Assembly (NCBI GenBank): GCA_030844895.1
Contig: CM061223.1
Location: 10,985,994 to 11,049,993, forward strand
Origin: Ambrosia x helenae
Lineage: Eukaryota; Streptophyta; Magnoliopsida; Asterales; Asteraceae
DNA: 64,000 nucleotides
Reading direction: 5' to 3'
The notes under the pieces were generated by a model that saw only the letters and a program-made list of their open reading frames with translations, was not told the origin of the DNA and did not search any database. The position numbers and the translations under genes were made by a program. Positions 11,815 to 23,619 of this stretch are shown piece after piece; position 1 is the first letter of the stretch, and every line of letters starts with the position of its first letter.

Positions 11815-12125
11815 TTTCATCCATCAATTTTGTTATCCCTATCAAATCGATAAAGGACACACAATAATTAAAGCACCACATGTTGATCGAAGTGACTAGA
11901 CCAGAGAAATCACCATTGTTGTTTCAAGTTATTAACTAATGGAGTAGATGTAAATAAATCAGTCGGTTTTAAGCGAACTAGACATGATTGGTTAAAACTT
12001 ATAGAAAACCAGTTAAAATCTACGTAATTCCTAACCTTGGCTCCTTTTGTGAGTGAACCGACTTTTGCGACAAGGCTTATTGGTGAGTTGTCGGAGCCAT
12101 TGATTTAGAGGTCGGTTTTCAAAAT

Positions 12126-12215
12126 GTGTGGCTTGTAGCCTAGTGGTACCAATGTGTTGTGAAAGGTGTCTATCCCTATAAGATTGAGGGGTCGAATCCT
12201 TGGTTGAGGGGGAGG
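12126..12215 (+). mobile_element. tRNA-derived SINE-like segment, copy 1
   Basis: The A-box-like TAGCCTAGTGG (12136-12146) and B-box-like GGTCGAATCC (12190-12199) lie 54 bp apart, as in tRNA-derived SINEs. No poly(A) tail remains; a GGGGGA/GA run follows. Confidence 0.5.
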
Positions 12216-12572
12216 GGGAGGGGGAGAGAGAGAGAGAGAGTGCACTTCCAAGTATTAGTTAATTTCATCCATCAATTTTGTTATCCATATCAAATCGATA
12301 AACGACATGCAATAATAAAAACACAACATGTTGATCAAACTGACTAGACCAGAGAAATCACTATTGTTGTTTCAAGTTATTAACTAATGGCATAGATGTA
12401 AATAAATCAGTCGGTTTTAAGTGAACTAGACATGATTAGTTAAAACTTATAGAAAACCAGTTAAAATCTACGTAATTAATAACCTTAGCTCCTTTTGTCA
12501 TTGAACCGACTTTTGAGACAAGGCTTATTGGCGAGTTGTCGGAGCCATTGATTTAGAGGTTGGTTTTCAAAA

Positions 12573-12660
12573 TGTGTGGTTTGTAGCCTAGTGCTACCAA
12601 TGTGTTGTGAAAGGTGTTTATCCCTCTAAGATTGAGGGTTTGAATCCTTGGTAGAAAAAA
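12573..12660 (+). mobile_element. tRNA-derived SINE-like segment, copy 2
   Basis: The A-box-like TAGCCTAGTGC (12584-12594) and B-box-like GGTTTGAATCC (12637-12647) are followed by a short A run. This is the counterpart of 12126-12215 in the second tandem unit. Confidence 0.5.
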
Positions 12661-12700
12661 AGGTATAGCTTTAAAAGTATAATTAGTGTGTGTGTGTGTC

Positions 12701-12705
<5 letters not shown>

Positions 12706-12784
<79 letters not shown>
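12706..12784. repeat. (GA)n microsatellite
   Basis: Almost 80 bases of GA. The first tandem unit has only about 14 bases at the same place. The minus-strand frame across it is Leu-Ser repeat and not a gene. Confidence 0.95.
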
Positions 12785-12788
<4 letters not shown>

Positions 12789-12916
12789 CTTCCAAGTATT
12801 AGTTAATGCGATTTTTGTTACTATATTACCATTTTACACTTATATTTAAATTATTAGTTGAATAGATATATATTGATGATGATAACGGAAATTAAAAGTT
12901 TAAAGAGAGAAGCTAA

Positions 12917-13154
12917 GGCCATCCATAGTGGCCTTTATGGGGGCTCCATGGAGGCGTGATGGCCACCCATAGAGGCGGGAACATCGCCCCTTCCCCCGAG
13001 CGCTATGGGGGCGCTATGATGAAGAAGGTGATGGCCATAGCGAGCGTGATGACCTGCAATATGAACGTTGGATGCATGGATATGACCGTTGAACAGTCAT
13101 TTGGTTAAGGAAAAAAACAAATTACCAATTAATAAAAATCCATCTCTACTATAT
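12917..13154 (+). mobile_element. PIF/Harbinger ORF1 element, 5' part (split by Athila)
   Basis: TAA at 12914-12916 precedes GGCCATCCATAGTGGCC...TTATGG. This resembles the terminus of the element at 52739-54598 (GTGTAGTGGCCCC...TTATG), and both are followed by GC-rich blocks with GCGCTATG. The gene body resumes at 24974 after the retrotransposon, with a matching ORF1 at 25059. A likely 5' leader or promoter is therefore separated from its gene by 11.8 kb. Confidence 0.6.
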
Positions 13155-13531
13155 TGATGTGTCACAAGATTAACATATAAAACATGCATAAACAGTCTCA
13201 TAATAGGATAGAATTTGGCTTAAATTACTGATTTGGGTGCTTAAATCATTCCTATTTGTGTTTCTCAGGAAACTGGAGCTCCACACCGGAAACAAAAGAT
13301 ATTCGGGTAAAAAACTGATAAAAACTGGAGATTCCTGAGAATACGAGACTTGCAGCATGTTCCCTATATGTTTGAAGACCCTCCCGGGACTTAAACAATG
13401 ATAAAACCAGCCCGAGACAGACCTAGCACGCCCATGCACCCTTGCACGGAGGCCCTGCACGCTAGAAGACAACGCAACCAACTTGGGAGACAAGAAATCT
13501 AGCTGGACCACATGGCACGGACGTGCCACAT

Positions 13532-16176
13532 TGTGACATCCGTCACCCTCGTCTTTCATCTAGTTGACAATAATAGTCCTTCAAATATTTCCATTACAGT
13601 CCCTGCAAGTTTCGTAGTTTTCAAATTTAATTTTAGAGCGAACTAAAATTTTATCATTTATATTTATTATGGATCGGGTATAAGTTCTAATCAAATGCGT
13701 ATGTTGAAACGTATTTGTAAAAGATTTTATAAAAAAAATTAAGTTTTAAAAAGATTTATTAATGTTGAGGTTAACTTGGTTAGTATAGTTAATGTTTTCA
13801 AAAAGAAAAACTAACTAAACTAATAATAATCTCAACTTGGTCAACTTGAGGGACCTTTCTTGCCAAAGGTCCAAAGTCATTTAAAACCTTCCTCTCTCCT
13901 CTTGTGTTACGTTTTTTTTTTTCAAGCCAAGTTATTGTTTGAGTTTTAAATGCTCAATTAAACTGATTTTATTAAAATCAATCATTCCTAGCATTTAAAA
14001 TACATAATAACTGAGTTTAATTCGTATGGTTAGTGAGTCCAAGGTGTAACCGTCGAGTTAAGGGACAATCAAGCTAAATCAGTTTCGTTTTGACTCAAGG
14101 ATTATAAATCAACTCCATATCTGCATACAGGAGAGTGTTTCGACCATAACCCCTTTAGCTTTTACACTTAATATCGATCTAAAGCCACGAATTGGTGTTC
14201 TTGTTTACTCTAGCCGAAAACCAACCAATTGAACCATTAAACGACCATGTAAGTGAGATTATTTCATGCCATTTTGTTCCCTATATGTTAACCTGAGGTT
14301 ATTATAATCGATTTGAGGTTGTAGGAATTCTAGGGTTAAGGTTTGTGAATTTGGGGAAGAAGATGAATAGAGATTGTATGTTAAATAGATATTGTTTTCA
14401 AACTTTTCTAATTATGATGCTATGGTGTAGTGGTCGTTGAAGTTTTGTGTCTTGGTGGGGACCTGGGTTCGAAACCAGCCTCCCACACCATTTTTTTTCC
14501 GATTTTTTTTTATTTATTTAAATTGCATAATAATCAATTATAATACATTTTAACTTAGAATATTCATAATAAATTCATTTTTCATCCAAAAATTATAAAA
14601 ATTTAGGTGTAGCTTCTTGACACCATAAAGAAAATTTCCACAATTTTATTTTCTGGAAAATGTCTTATTTTTTATATTTCTATTGAATTAAATTGGTTTA
14701 ATCATATTTAATTGATAAAAAAAATCATTTTTAATGATTTTAATGTCAAACTTTTTGGGAAATTATTTCTAATCATCATGAAATGAAATAAAAATTATTG
14801 GTTCAGAAAACATTTATTTTATTGATCTAAACCAATAATTTTTATTGATTTTCCTATTTTTAACCATTTAAACATGATTTAATTTCATTAAATCAGTTTT
14901 AAATATAAGTATGTTTATAAAAATTATGGGAAAATAATTTTCATTGATTTACATCAGAAAGCATCCATTTTCTATAAAAATAGCATTTTTGGATCATGTC
15001 TTGTATTATTAGTCTTATTTATGTTTAGTTAGACATAATTAATGATTTATTTATTTATACTGTTTAATATCTATTTTATAAATACGTTTCTTATAAAATA
15101 GAAATACTTCTATGTTTGAAAATCTTAGTTACCATTTGTTGGATCATGGTGTAACTTATAATTAGTTATTTAAACATTTATGATTATTGTATTTATTTAC
15201 AATAACTTAGTGAAAGTAATTAATTAAATTTCATTGTCTTAATTGTTCAAACATATTTTTATCTAAATATTCAATTGGAAACAATTATATTACCTAGACC
15301 ATATTTACAAACTTTGGTATATTATTTTTGACATACAACTTTTATATTAATCCGATTTATCATAAAACTCTAATTCCCCAAATCGACTTAGCAAACCCTA
15401 ATGCCTTAGACCCTAGATACCGTATACTTTGTAGACATTCCCTTATTAGTATTCTTATACATTATAGGTTGAATTCCTCGGAATTCCCATTACTTAGCTC
15501 ACGACCGCTTAAGTTGGATTTTGATCGCTTTCGCAAACTGTGAGTATATCTTTTCCCCTTTTTACTGTTTTACTATTTTGGGGTGACTCGTGTACCTATT
15601 ATCAAGTTTCTATTTCTTGTTACTAAAAAGCAATTCTTATGTGTGTTTGCTTGTGTTATTTCGTGTATCTATGACTTGTCAAATCATTAACCGTTGTGGC
15701 CTAGCATTTCAATGAATAGTACTATGGTATATACACTTGTGACTATGCTGAGAGTCCTTGTCATTGCTATGTATTTCATTACTACTAGCGCATACTATAT
15801 ATATTTCCTTTCATTTTACTTGGTTGATTTGACCCGGATGCCACTTATTACATTTTACAAAATAACACATGAATTGCTAAATTTTCCTTATTATATGTAT
15901 CAAACGGGTATGCTCACCAATACTTTTTGTATTGACAAAATTATTTTCGTACATGTTTCAGGTTTTATGAGATCACTTCTAAGCTTTTAGAACTTAGGCA
16001 TAGATTGAGATTTATTGTATTTTAGTTTAGATTGATAGTTTTAATTGTTGTATTTCTTTCAATGTAATAAATTATTCAATTCAATGTATCAAAATTTACA
16101 TTTCTAGTCCATGAGCTATTGAACAATCGTTACTACGTGACACCTTGATGTTTCCGCCATCGGTTGGGGTGTTACA
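13532..16176 (+). mobile_element. Solo LTR, 2,645 bp, target duplication CACAT
   Basis: Begins TGTGACATCC, ends GGGGTGTTACA, and is flanked by CACAT at 13527-13531 and 16177-16181. The 3' LTR of the host Athila gives the empty site (GTGCCACATACCCTGG), so the insertion is exact. No internal region is present. The ends and the tRNA-like module match 46337-48739 and the LTR at 61921-64000. A TATA-like TATAAATC lies near 14103. Confidence 0.9.
14416..14490 (+). other. tRNA-like module within an LTR, copy 1
   Basis: A box TGGTGTAGTGG (14423-14433) and B box GGTTCGAAACC (14466-14476), ending CCCACACCA. It lies about 320 bp past the LTR TATA box. The sequence between the boxes differs from the other two copies. 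I do not call a functional tRNA gene because I could not build a full acceptor stem. Confidence 0.6.
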
Positions 16177-17997
16177 CACATACCCTGGCACGCCCGTGCA
16201 AGAGACAAATAGTACAGACAGGAAGGACTGCAGCAAACATAACGTACGTAGGGTTATGGCACGGTCGTGCCACTCCCTATGGCACGCCCGTGCTTGCCCT
16301 GGCATGTCTATAAATAGCAAGCTTGACTCAACCATTTGATCCAGCCCATTCCATCTAGTCTTGTGCCCTCTTGGGTCGACTTCCAAGCTTCTTGCAGAGA
16401 TCTTGGAGTCCTGTGGGAGGCCTTAGGGCCATCCTAACATACCCACCAAGGTTAGGCCTCGTCCTACCTTGATCATCTTGGCCAAGCATGGGATCATAGA
16501 GTAGTATATGCAATCAACATCGAGGGCCGTGAGAATTACATTAGATACATAGCACTAGGAGATGGAAGGCTTGTTTATAGAGCAGCCATGTTCATGTGTT
16601 GATCATTCTCATGGTTGTATCTTTCTATGATCTCCGAACCCACTTCGATTTGTAGACTTTTATTATTATTATTATTATTATTATTAATAGTTTGTTTTTA
16701 GTTATTTGTTGTGTTATCTTCTTTCTAATTATTGTTTATTTATCTTGTGACAGGTTCAAATGGTGATTAACTTAATAAACTAAAATTAATCCCAAATCAA
16801 TTAATAAACTATTAAGAGGTTTAATCAGCTTCTGGTAGTCGCGAGCTAGATCCAAGGCAAGGAAACCGGTAATGAGACAAATCCTTCGGGCTTCTGATAT
16901 CCAAACCGGGTTCTAAGCAATGACTTATGAAGTGGACCAGATCCGAGTGACACATTTCTAGTACTTACCAGGTGAATGAATGAATTTCTTGGGAAAGGGC
17001 GGATTCCCTATGGGTGCACCAGTGATCTTCGGATTGCACACCTTTAGGATTATGTTCCACCTTTGTAAAGGATTTCATTCATCTCGGGAGGTTATGGGTT
17101 GGGTTTATTAAGTCATTAATCATTAAACCAACTTTATATTTAACTGATCAATAAATATTAAAGTGTCACCTTTAAAGATAAATAAAACAAGAATTCTATA
17201 TCTAGGTCTCGTTAGTACGAATCCGTTAACCATTGGGGATACATGTTGCCTGAGCTGACTGTAAGAGAGATCCTTCGATCTTCATGGTTGTTAACCTACT
17301 TAGCGGATACGTTGTTTCCAGGACAGACTGTAAGAAGAGATCCTTCGGCACGAAAAGCGAGAGATAAGGAGTCAACACTTCAAGCTCACTCTCGCCGTTA
17401 GGAAGCCTTCGAAAGCAGGGCTTAGTCGGTGAAACTTCATACGGACGCGCATCGGGAGGTTGAGCCTACTACTCAGTAGTGGCCCTGTTTCTCTATCAAG
17501 GAGTCAACACTTCAAGCTCACTCTCGCCGTCCTCACAAATAATTAATCTTAATATTAATTCTACTAATAAATTTAACTACTTATACGGAGGACCCCGAGA
17601 TGTGCATATCCGCTATCTCTACTATTTTATCTTTTTATCTTATAAAACCCAAAACCTTTTTAAACTATTTTTCTTCAAACCCCTCCATTTTATTTTTCTT
17701 TGTAACCCCGATCAGTTACTCGATGAAAGGTTGAGTAGGGGAAAGTGTGTTCTCTGGAATACGATACTCGGTATTTACCCGAGAATAATATACTATACAT
17801 GTCAGGTTCTCTGCCTATGTGTTGGTTTTAGTTTCTGAGTGACTATCGTTTACTTATAAATTCAAAACTTGTAAAAAGGTTTAGTATAAATCAGTCGTTT
17901 TCCCCAAAACCAATGTTTTGGAGTTGACACATCAAGTTTTTGGCACTGGGAAAATTGACATCTTTTTAAATTACTAAAACTAAACGCATCAAGTTCT

Positions 17998-18015
17998 TGG
18001 CGTCGTTGCCAGGGA
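17998..18015 (+). other. Primer binding site, tRNA-Asp
   Basis: TGGCGTCGTTGCCAGGGA differs at two places from the complement of the plant tRNA-Asp 3' end (TGGCGCCGTTGCCGGGGA). It follows the LTR end CA and an Athila-style TCAAGTTC spacer. Confidence 0.8.
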
Positions 18016-19080
18016 ACACAATCATCAACTTTCTTTTTAGAGGGTTTTTGTTTCTTCTTTATTTTCGTTGGAGAGAGGTTTGTCATTCCTTGAGGATCGC
18101 CAGGTAAGTAAAGGAAAAGTGAAAAATAAGTCGGGGGAAAGTTTTTCAAATATTAAAACTTAAACTATTTTCAAACTTAAAATGGGGTTTTAAAAATTAT
18201 TTTGGAGAAATCCAATTAAAATTTTTAAACCAGACATTTAAAAACAGTTTAAATTTGAAAAACGCGAGAAAACAGGACTTTCCTAGGTTGCACGCCCGTG
18301 CCACTTCCTATGGCACGGCCGTTCTCATCCTGAATCCATGCCTGGAGGGTATTTTAAGGGTTCTTTGACTTTTCAAACCCATTCCCCTTATTCCCCGCTC
18401 GTCCCACCCGTCGCCTACCCCCTAAAACCTCCATTTTTCACCATTTTCTTCAGTTTTAGGCCCAAATTTTCAAGCTAAGGTATGTATAATAACTCTCTAA
18501 CAACTTTTATGTGTTTTTAGGTCTAGATCTGTCCAGATTCTTGAGTTCTTGTGTCGCACCATTTCTTGAGAAAAAACCTTAGTTTTCTAGCCTGGATATT
18601 TGCCTGAACCTCTAGGGAAATGATTAGGTAGTGCTAGGAACGTAATGTGGTAAAAAATTTTGAGAAAAAATTCACGGAAATTTTGACACATTTGAAAACC
18701 GTCACCTCAGTCAGGTGCACGGTCGTGCTCAGTTGTGGGCTTGGGCATGCCCATCTAGAAGACACTATTTGAGTTTCCCTCATAACCAGTCGGACCCACC
18801 AAGACCTGCACAGCCGTGCACATCAGTGTACACGGGCGTGCTCTCCTATAAACTCACCAAAACTTTTTAAGTTTCAAAAATTAACTTATTTTTGCAGTTT
18901 AAAATCAGTTTTAGGGTATTGAGATAAAAACCAGTTTAAACAGTTGAACCAGTTAAAAACCAGACTGCAGATTAAGCCTCGCGGCCGTGCACGGGCATGC
19001 ATCCACTAGACCCAGAACTGTTGATTTTTTGCAAAATTTTAAACCTTATGAAGCTGAACCGATTCTGTTGTGCTTTGCAG
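18016..19080 (+). other. Athila untranslated leader with palindromes
   Basis: No convincing coding. Several GCACG-YCGTGC-like palindromes occur near 18290, 18312, 18716, 18808, 18828 and 18984, the same motif as in the LTRs. A TTTGCAG acceptor-like site lies just before the ORF1 region. Confidence 0.55.
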
Positions 19081-20430
19081 GAAGGTGGCAAGAAAGAAAC
19101 GACCAGCCCAGCGATCACCTTCAGTATCATCAGGATCGCACCATTCACACCACTCTCAGCAGTCAAGCGAGTCTGCACCACTTGATGCGCCACAGTCTCC
19201 CATGATAGAGCCTGATGGGCCCATCCCCGATGATGTCCATCCCTGGTTGTATTTCAACCAGGCCGGTGTGAAGCAAAACACCCACCGGCGTCTATGCCTC
19301 ATCCAGACGAGGCAGATAGGCACTTACTGCCCGGTGGACTATGAGGCCCTGAGGACTGGAGCCCCGGTTCTACAATATCTTATCACATCAGTGGCATCGT
19401 TTCTTTCAGATTGAGAAGACTACCTACAGAGAGCTCACCCTAGAGTTCTTGGCCTCATTTGTCTACACACCACCTGCTACTGGGGATGATAGGGTTTCTA
19501 GGCCGTGTGTTGGGTTTCGGATGGTCAGACAATGGTACTGGATGACTTTAGCTGAGTTCGGAGTTAGATTGGGATTATACAGGCAGGGGAGGTTCACTCA
19601 CCGGTGTTTACTGATAGCCTATTCGGGTGGCCTATTGATATTCAGCCACATGATTTTTTAGGCCAGATTTCTGAGGTTCCCTATGACCCAAGGAACCACA
19701 AGAGGTCCAGTTTTCCTGATCCACTTCACAGATGGCTATATATGGTTATTGCCGGTACAATCGGGGGCAGAAAGGATAGCACTGGGGGAGTCAATGAGAG
19801 AGAGGTCTTCCATCTATTTAGCATCAATGAGGGCAGACACTGCAACCTAGCCCATGCTTTAGCAGAGTTCTTCACTAGGAGTTGGGGCATTCCATCTTCT
19901 AGCCACATCTTTGGGGAACCTTACATCACCCGCCTGGCCACTTCTTTGGAGGTACTTAGCCCCTGGCCGTGGCCGGTTTGACGGTCGCAGATCGGGTCCA
20001 CCCCCTCGACACCACCATGATGAGGAACACAGGGGTTGTAGAGCAATTTGGTAAGTTTTTGAAGCTGGTAGATAATAAGAAGAAGTTTTAGGATGAGGAT
20101 GCGGCGTTTGAGGAGGCATACGGGGAGAGAGTAGCTGCTGAGATAGGAGGAGCAGAGTCCTCAGCAGCCGCTGCAGCCAGAGGAGCGGAGTCATCAGCTG
20201 CTACAGCCAAGCGACCGACCACCCAAGCATCAGTAGGACCACCACCAGCCACCAGGACAGACTATCAGCAACGGGGAGGCGTTCTCCGCACCATCCTGGA
20301 CAGGCTCGACACACTCACTGCAGAGTTCAGGTCATTTTGGGAGGACTTCGCCATACATATGGCTTCATGCACAGGTTCCAGCTCTAGCTCCCGCTCGAGG
20401 CACCAGCCTCACCGTAGCCGCTCAGTTTGA
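19081..20430 (+). pseudogene. Athila ORF1 (gag-like), frameshifted
   Basis: Recognisable across three frames. A Ser/His-rich N-terminal region (HHSHHSQQSSES) precedes DDVHPWLYFNQAG. The next piece has FRMVRQWYWMTLAEFG and RLGLYRQGRF, then IAGTIGGRKDS, ending in an Ala/Ser-rich tail and stopping at 20428-20430. The FR...W..L.EFG..LGLY pattern is typical of the plant Athila ORF1 family, which takes the gag position. Frame breaks lie near 19390-19410, 19600-19660 and 19960-20000, and a stop lies near 20089. The product would be a structural nucleic-acid-binding protein; this copy cannot make one. Confidence 0.75.
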
Positions 20431-21705
20431 TCCCTCTTTCTCTCAGGTTTATTTGATGAGGTTCTAGACATGATTTGATGGTTTGTTGACTTAAAACACT
20501 ATTTTTCTTTTTCTTTTGTTTGTGGATGATTATAGTCGTATGTTGACACTTTGCATGCTTGGTGCATGCCGGACACGTTCCACCTGCTAACGCTTCGGCG
20601 GTAGTATCTATCTTAGGATGTAGTTTTTATTTATCTTTGTTACTTTATTTTCTTTTCTAGTTATTTTTAGGACAACTTGATATTGTGGAGCCGCTATTTC
20701 GACGTTTCTGCTTTCGAGGATGTGGGTTTCGACCACACGCTGGTGGACTCGCCACTGTCAGGGGAGTATTAGTTTCTCTTGCCTCTTTTTCCATTTCTGC
20801 ACTTAAAACTTATGCAAAAATTTTAAGTGCGGGGGTGAGCCATTATTGCTGCTTATTTTGTTGCATCTAGTGGGTCATTTATCATTGTTTATATGCTATC
20901 TGGTACCCTCTTAGCCGCTTGATACCCGTAGCGTCATTCACAGTTATTTTTGGTAGATTAGTATAGTCTATTAGACTCATCCAGTGATCACTATTAGGCA
21001 TTTTTCCAAACGGTTCACACGAAAGGATAGTCGAAATAAGACAATTTTTATAAAAAATCCAAAATATCCACTTAAAATAAAAATAAAATAGAAAAATAGG
21101 TTCCATGGCAAGTAGAATACACCCTGAAAATTATGCTTAAAATCGATACTTTAACCTACCCGCTTTTCCGTGAGAGTTTCTTGAGCCTTTTCGAGCACCA
21201 CACTTACATATACATATCATATATTGCTCGTTTCCTTTACTTGAGAGATTTCCGACCTTAGTCCGACTCGGTTAGAACTTGCGTGTTTATGCATATTCTT
21301 GTTTTAAAACAGGTATCTAGATAAAAATGATAGAGGCATTTAGGTACCTCTCCAAAAATAAAGCATTCCCTTAGAAAACCACTTTGAGCCTTAGCCTTTC
21401 GTTTCTTTACCCAATAAAAATGAGTCCCGATCATGCGTCACCAAAGAAGCTTCAAGATTTCATCATCACCAAGGGCTCGAGACCGCAAGTTGAAAAAGAA
21501 AGGCGACACCATTGACAAAGGAGGGAACAACACAAGACGGGGCCAAGAGGGAGATCTTCTAAAAAAACGTAGGAAAGAGCCAAAATAAACAGAGGGCCCA
21601 AAACAAAGAGAGAAACATATAATAAAGAGAGCCTAGAGCAATAGAAGATCAACAAGGTTAAAAATTTGGTCTATGACTGGTGATACCTTAAAGTACTGGA
21701 ACTCT

Positions 21706-21741
<36 letters not shown>

Positions 21742-21746
21742 GCTCT
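20431..21746 (+). other. Athila inter-ORF region, no gene seen
   Basis: Contains short frames without recognisable domains and a (CT)n run at about 21709-21738 just before the next ORF. Confidence 0.5.
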
Positions 21747-22289
21747 ATGATCTCTCTACATACACTCTATGATCTCCCATCTCTCTCTTGCTTTCCCACT
21801 CGCTTTCACAAGATGCATCCGCTGGACGAATACTTGGTTCGATGTTTCCACTTCGGTCAGCCTTGTCTGCCTCCAGAACTGATACATATTATTTTTGAGA
21901 AGACGGCTGATGAAAGAAAATTGTGGCGAAAGATGGAACAAAATCCACCATTTTGTGGACAGTCAAAGAGTGCTGCAAAAAGACGAGCCAAATGGTATGA
22001 AAGGTGCATCAAGTGTGGAAATTGGTCTCATGAAGGCAAGTGCAGCAGGAATTCAACTCACTCACAGTCTGAATACACAATGCTGATCCAAGAGGGCGCT
22101 ATTCGATACAAAGCCGAGCGCAAGGTCAGGAAAGGAAGCAACATTTACTACACTGTGAAGCGTGAGATAGCAATGATGAAGGATCTTGTAATAAACACCG
22201 GACTCCTCTCAGAGATTGTTGCTGAAAACGTTGCACGCCGCTACCGCTTTCCTCCCCGTCTTGCTGCTTCTTCATCCTCTAAACCGTGA
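21747..22289 (+). CDS. 180-residue ORF with zinc-knuckle-like motif in Athila
   Basis: Uninterrupted ORF inside the Athila element, although ORF1 upstream is broken. From the first ATG it has a poor lead; a second ATG (MHPLDEYLVRCF, residue about 23) looks more likely as the true start. It contains CIKCGNWSHEGKC (about residues 107-119), a C-x2-C-x4-H-x3-C pattern one residue short of the gag CCHC knuckle. Basic stretches surround it (AAKRRAKW before, KAERKVRKG after) and the end is Ser-rich. The composition suggests nucleic acid binding. It sits where Athila elements carry a second, env-like or accessory ORF, but no signal peptide or membrane segment is seen. I do not recognise a family. Confidence 0.5.
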   Translation: MISLHTLYDLPSLSCFPTRFHKMHPLDEYLVRCFHFGQPCLPPELIHIIFEKTADERKLWRKMEQNPPFCGQSKSAAKRRAKWYERCIKCGNWSHEGKCSRNSTHSQSEYTMLIQEGAIRYKAERKVRKGSNIYYTVKREIAMMKDLVINTGLLSEIVAENVARRYRFPPRLAASSSSKP

Positions 22290-22689
22290 GGGTCTTTCGT
22301 GGATCGGTGACTCATTCCCCTTTGTAGATAGTTAAAAAAAGTAGTTGTCTTATCTTTTGCACCCCTACATTACAACCCGAATAAAAGTTCTCTTGATTTA
22401 TCTTAGTTAGTCGGTTTAGAGACGAGGACTTGATTTGCATACAAACTATGACTTGTGTCGACTTTGGTACGAACTTGAGTGTTCACCCCCAAAACTCACT
22501 AAAATGATAAACCCGAGTAATGAGTGAATATTGTGAGTAGGTATAGCTTTGGGCATAATCCAAGGGTTAAGTAGGCGTGTCATGCAATTTTATTTTTCTC
22601 GAATAAAATAAATAAGTGGATTGAGGGTTTGCTAAATACAGACTGCCTTAGGTGTACTTGTGCTTGATTGTTTGAGGAAAAGCAATAGT

Positions 22690-22706
22690 CTAAGTGTGGG
22701 GTATTG
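22690..22706 (+). other. Polypurine-type tract before the Athila 3' LTR
   Basis: TAAGTGTGGGGTATTG precedes the LTR start TGATGT. Athila elements typically have an AAGTGTGGGG-type tract here. Confidence 0.6.
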
Positions 22707-23557
22707 TGATGTTTCACAAGATTAACATATAAAACATGCATAAAAAGTCTCATAATAGGATAGAATTGGGCTTAAATTACTGATTTTGGGTGCTTAAATC
22801 GTTCCTATTTGTGTTTCTCAAAAAACTGGAGCTCCACACCGAAACAAAAGATTTTCGGGCAAACACAGACAAAAACTGAAGATTCCTGAGAATACGAGAC
22901 TTACAGCATGTTCCCTATATGTTTGAAGACCCTCCCGGGACTTAAACAATGATAAAACCAGCTTAGGACAGACCTAGCACACCCATGCACGCTTGTATGG
23001 AGGCCCTGCATGCTAGAAGACAACGCAGCCAACTTGGGAGACAAGAAATCTAGCTGGACCACATGGCACGGCCGTGCCACATACCCTGGCACGCCCGTGC
23101 AAGAGACAAACAGTACAGACAGGAAGGACTGCAGCAAACAGGACGTAAGTAGGGTTATGGCATGGCCGTGCCACTACTTATGGCACGCCCGTGCTTGCCC
23201 TGGCAGGTCTATAAATAGCAAACTTGACTCAACCATTTGATCCATCTCATTCTATCTAGTCTTGTGCCATCTTGGGTCGACTTCCAAGTTTCTTGCAGAG
23301 AATTTGGGGTCTCGTGGAAGGCCTTAGGGCCATCCTAACATACCCACCAAGGTTAGGCCTCGTCCTACCTTGATCATCATGGCCAAGCATGGGATCATAG
23401 AGTAGTATATGCAATAAACATCGAGGGTCGTGAGGATTACATTACATACATAGCACTAGGAGATGGAAGGCTTGTCTATGAGCAGCCATGGTCATGTGTT
23501 GATCATTCTTATGGTTGTATCTTTTTATGATCTTCGAACGCACTTCGATTTGTAGAC

Positions 23558-23619
<62 letters not shown>

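Larger units (their letters stand above)
11815..12807. repeat. Tandem duplication of a 450-540 bp unit
   Basis: Unit 1 (about 11815-12264) and unit 2 (about 12265-12807) share the stretch from TTTCATCCATCAATTTTG through GACTAGACCAGAGAAATC to GCACTTCCAAGTATTAG. The second is longer because of an extra GTGTGT stretch and a much longer (GA)n tract. Each holds one tRNA-like (SINE-type) segment. Confidence 0.85.
13155..17988 (+). repeat. Athila 5' LTR, split by a solo LTR insertion
   Basis: Matches the 3' LTR at 22707-24973 except for the inserted 13532-16176 block. Net length is about 2.2 kb. It contains GCACGGCCGTGC-type palindromes near 13515, 16186, 16260 and 16280 and a (TTA)n tract (about 16660-16687) shorter than in the 3' LTR. 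Confidence 0.85.

Noticed and set aside
22901..23240. Frames on both strands over the Athila LTR palindromes
   Set aside because: They arise from the GCACGGCCGTGC palindromes, read alike on both strands, and are not conserved as proteins.
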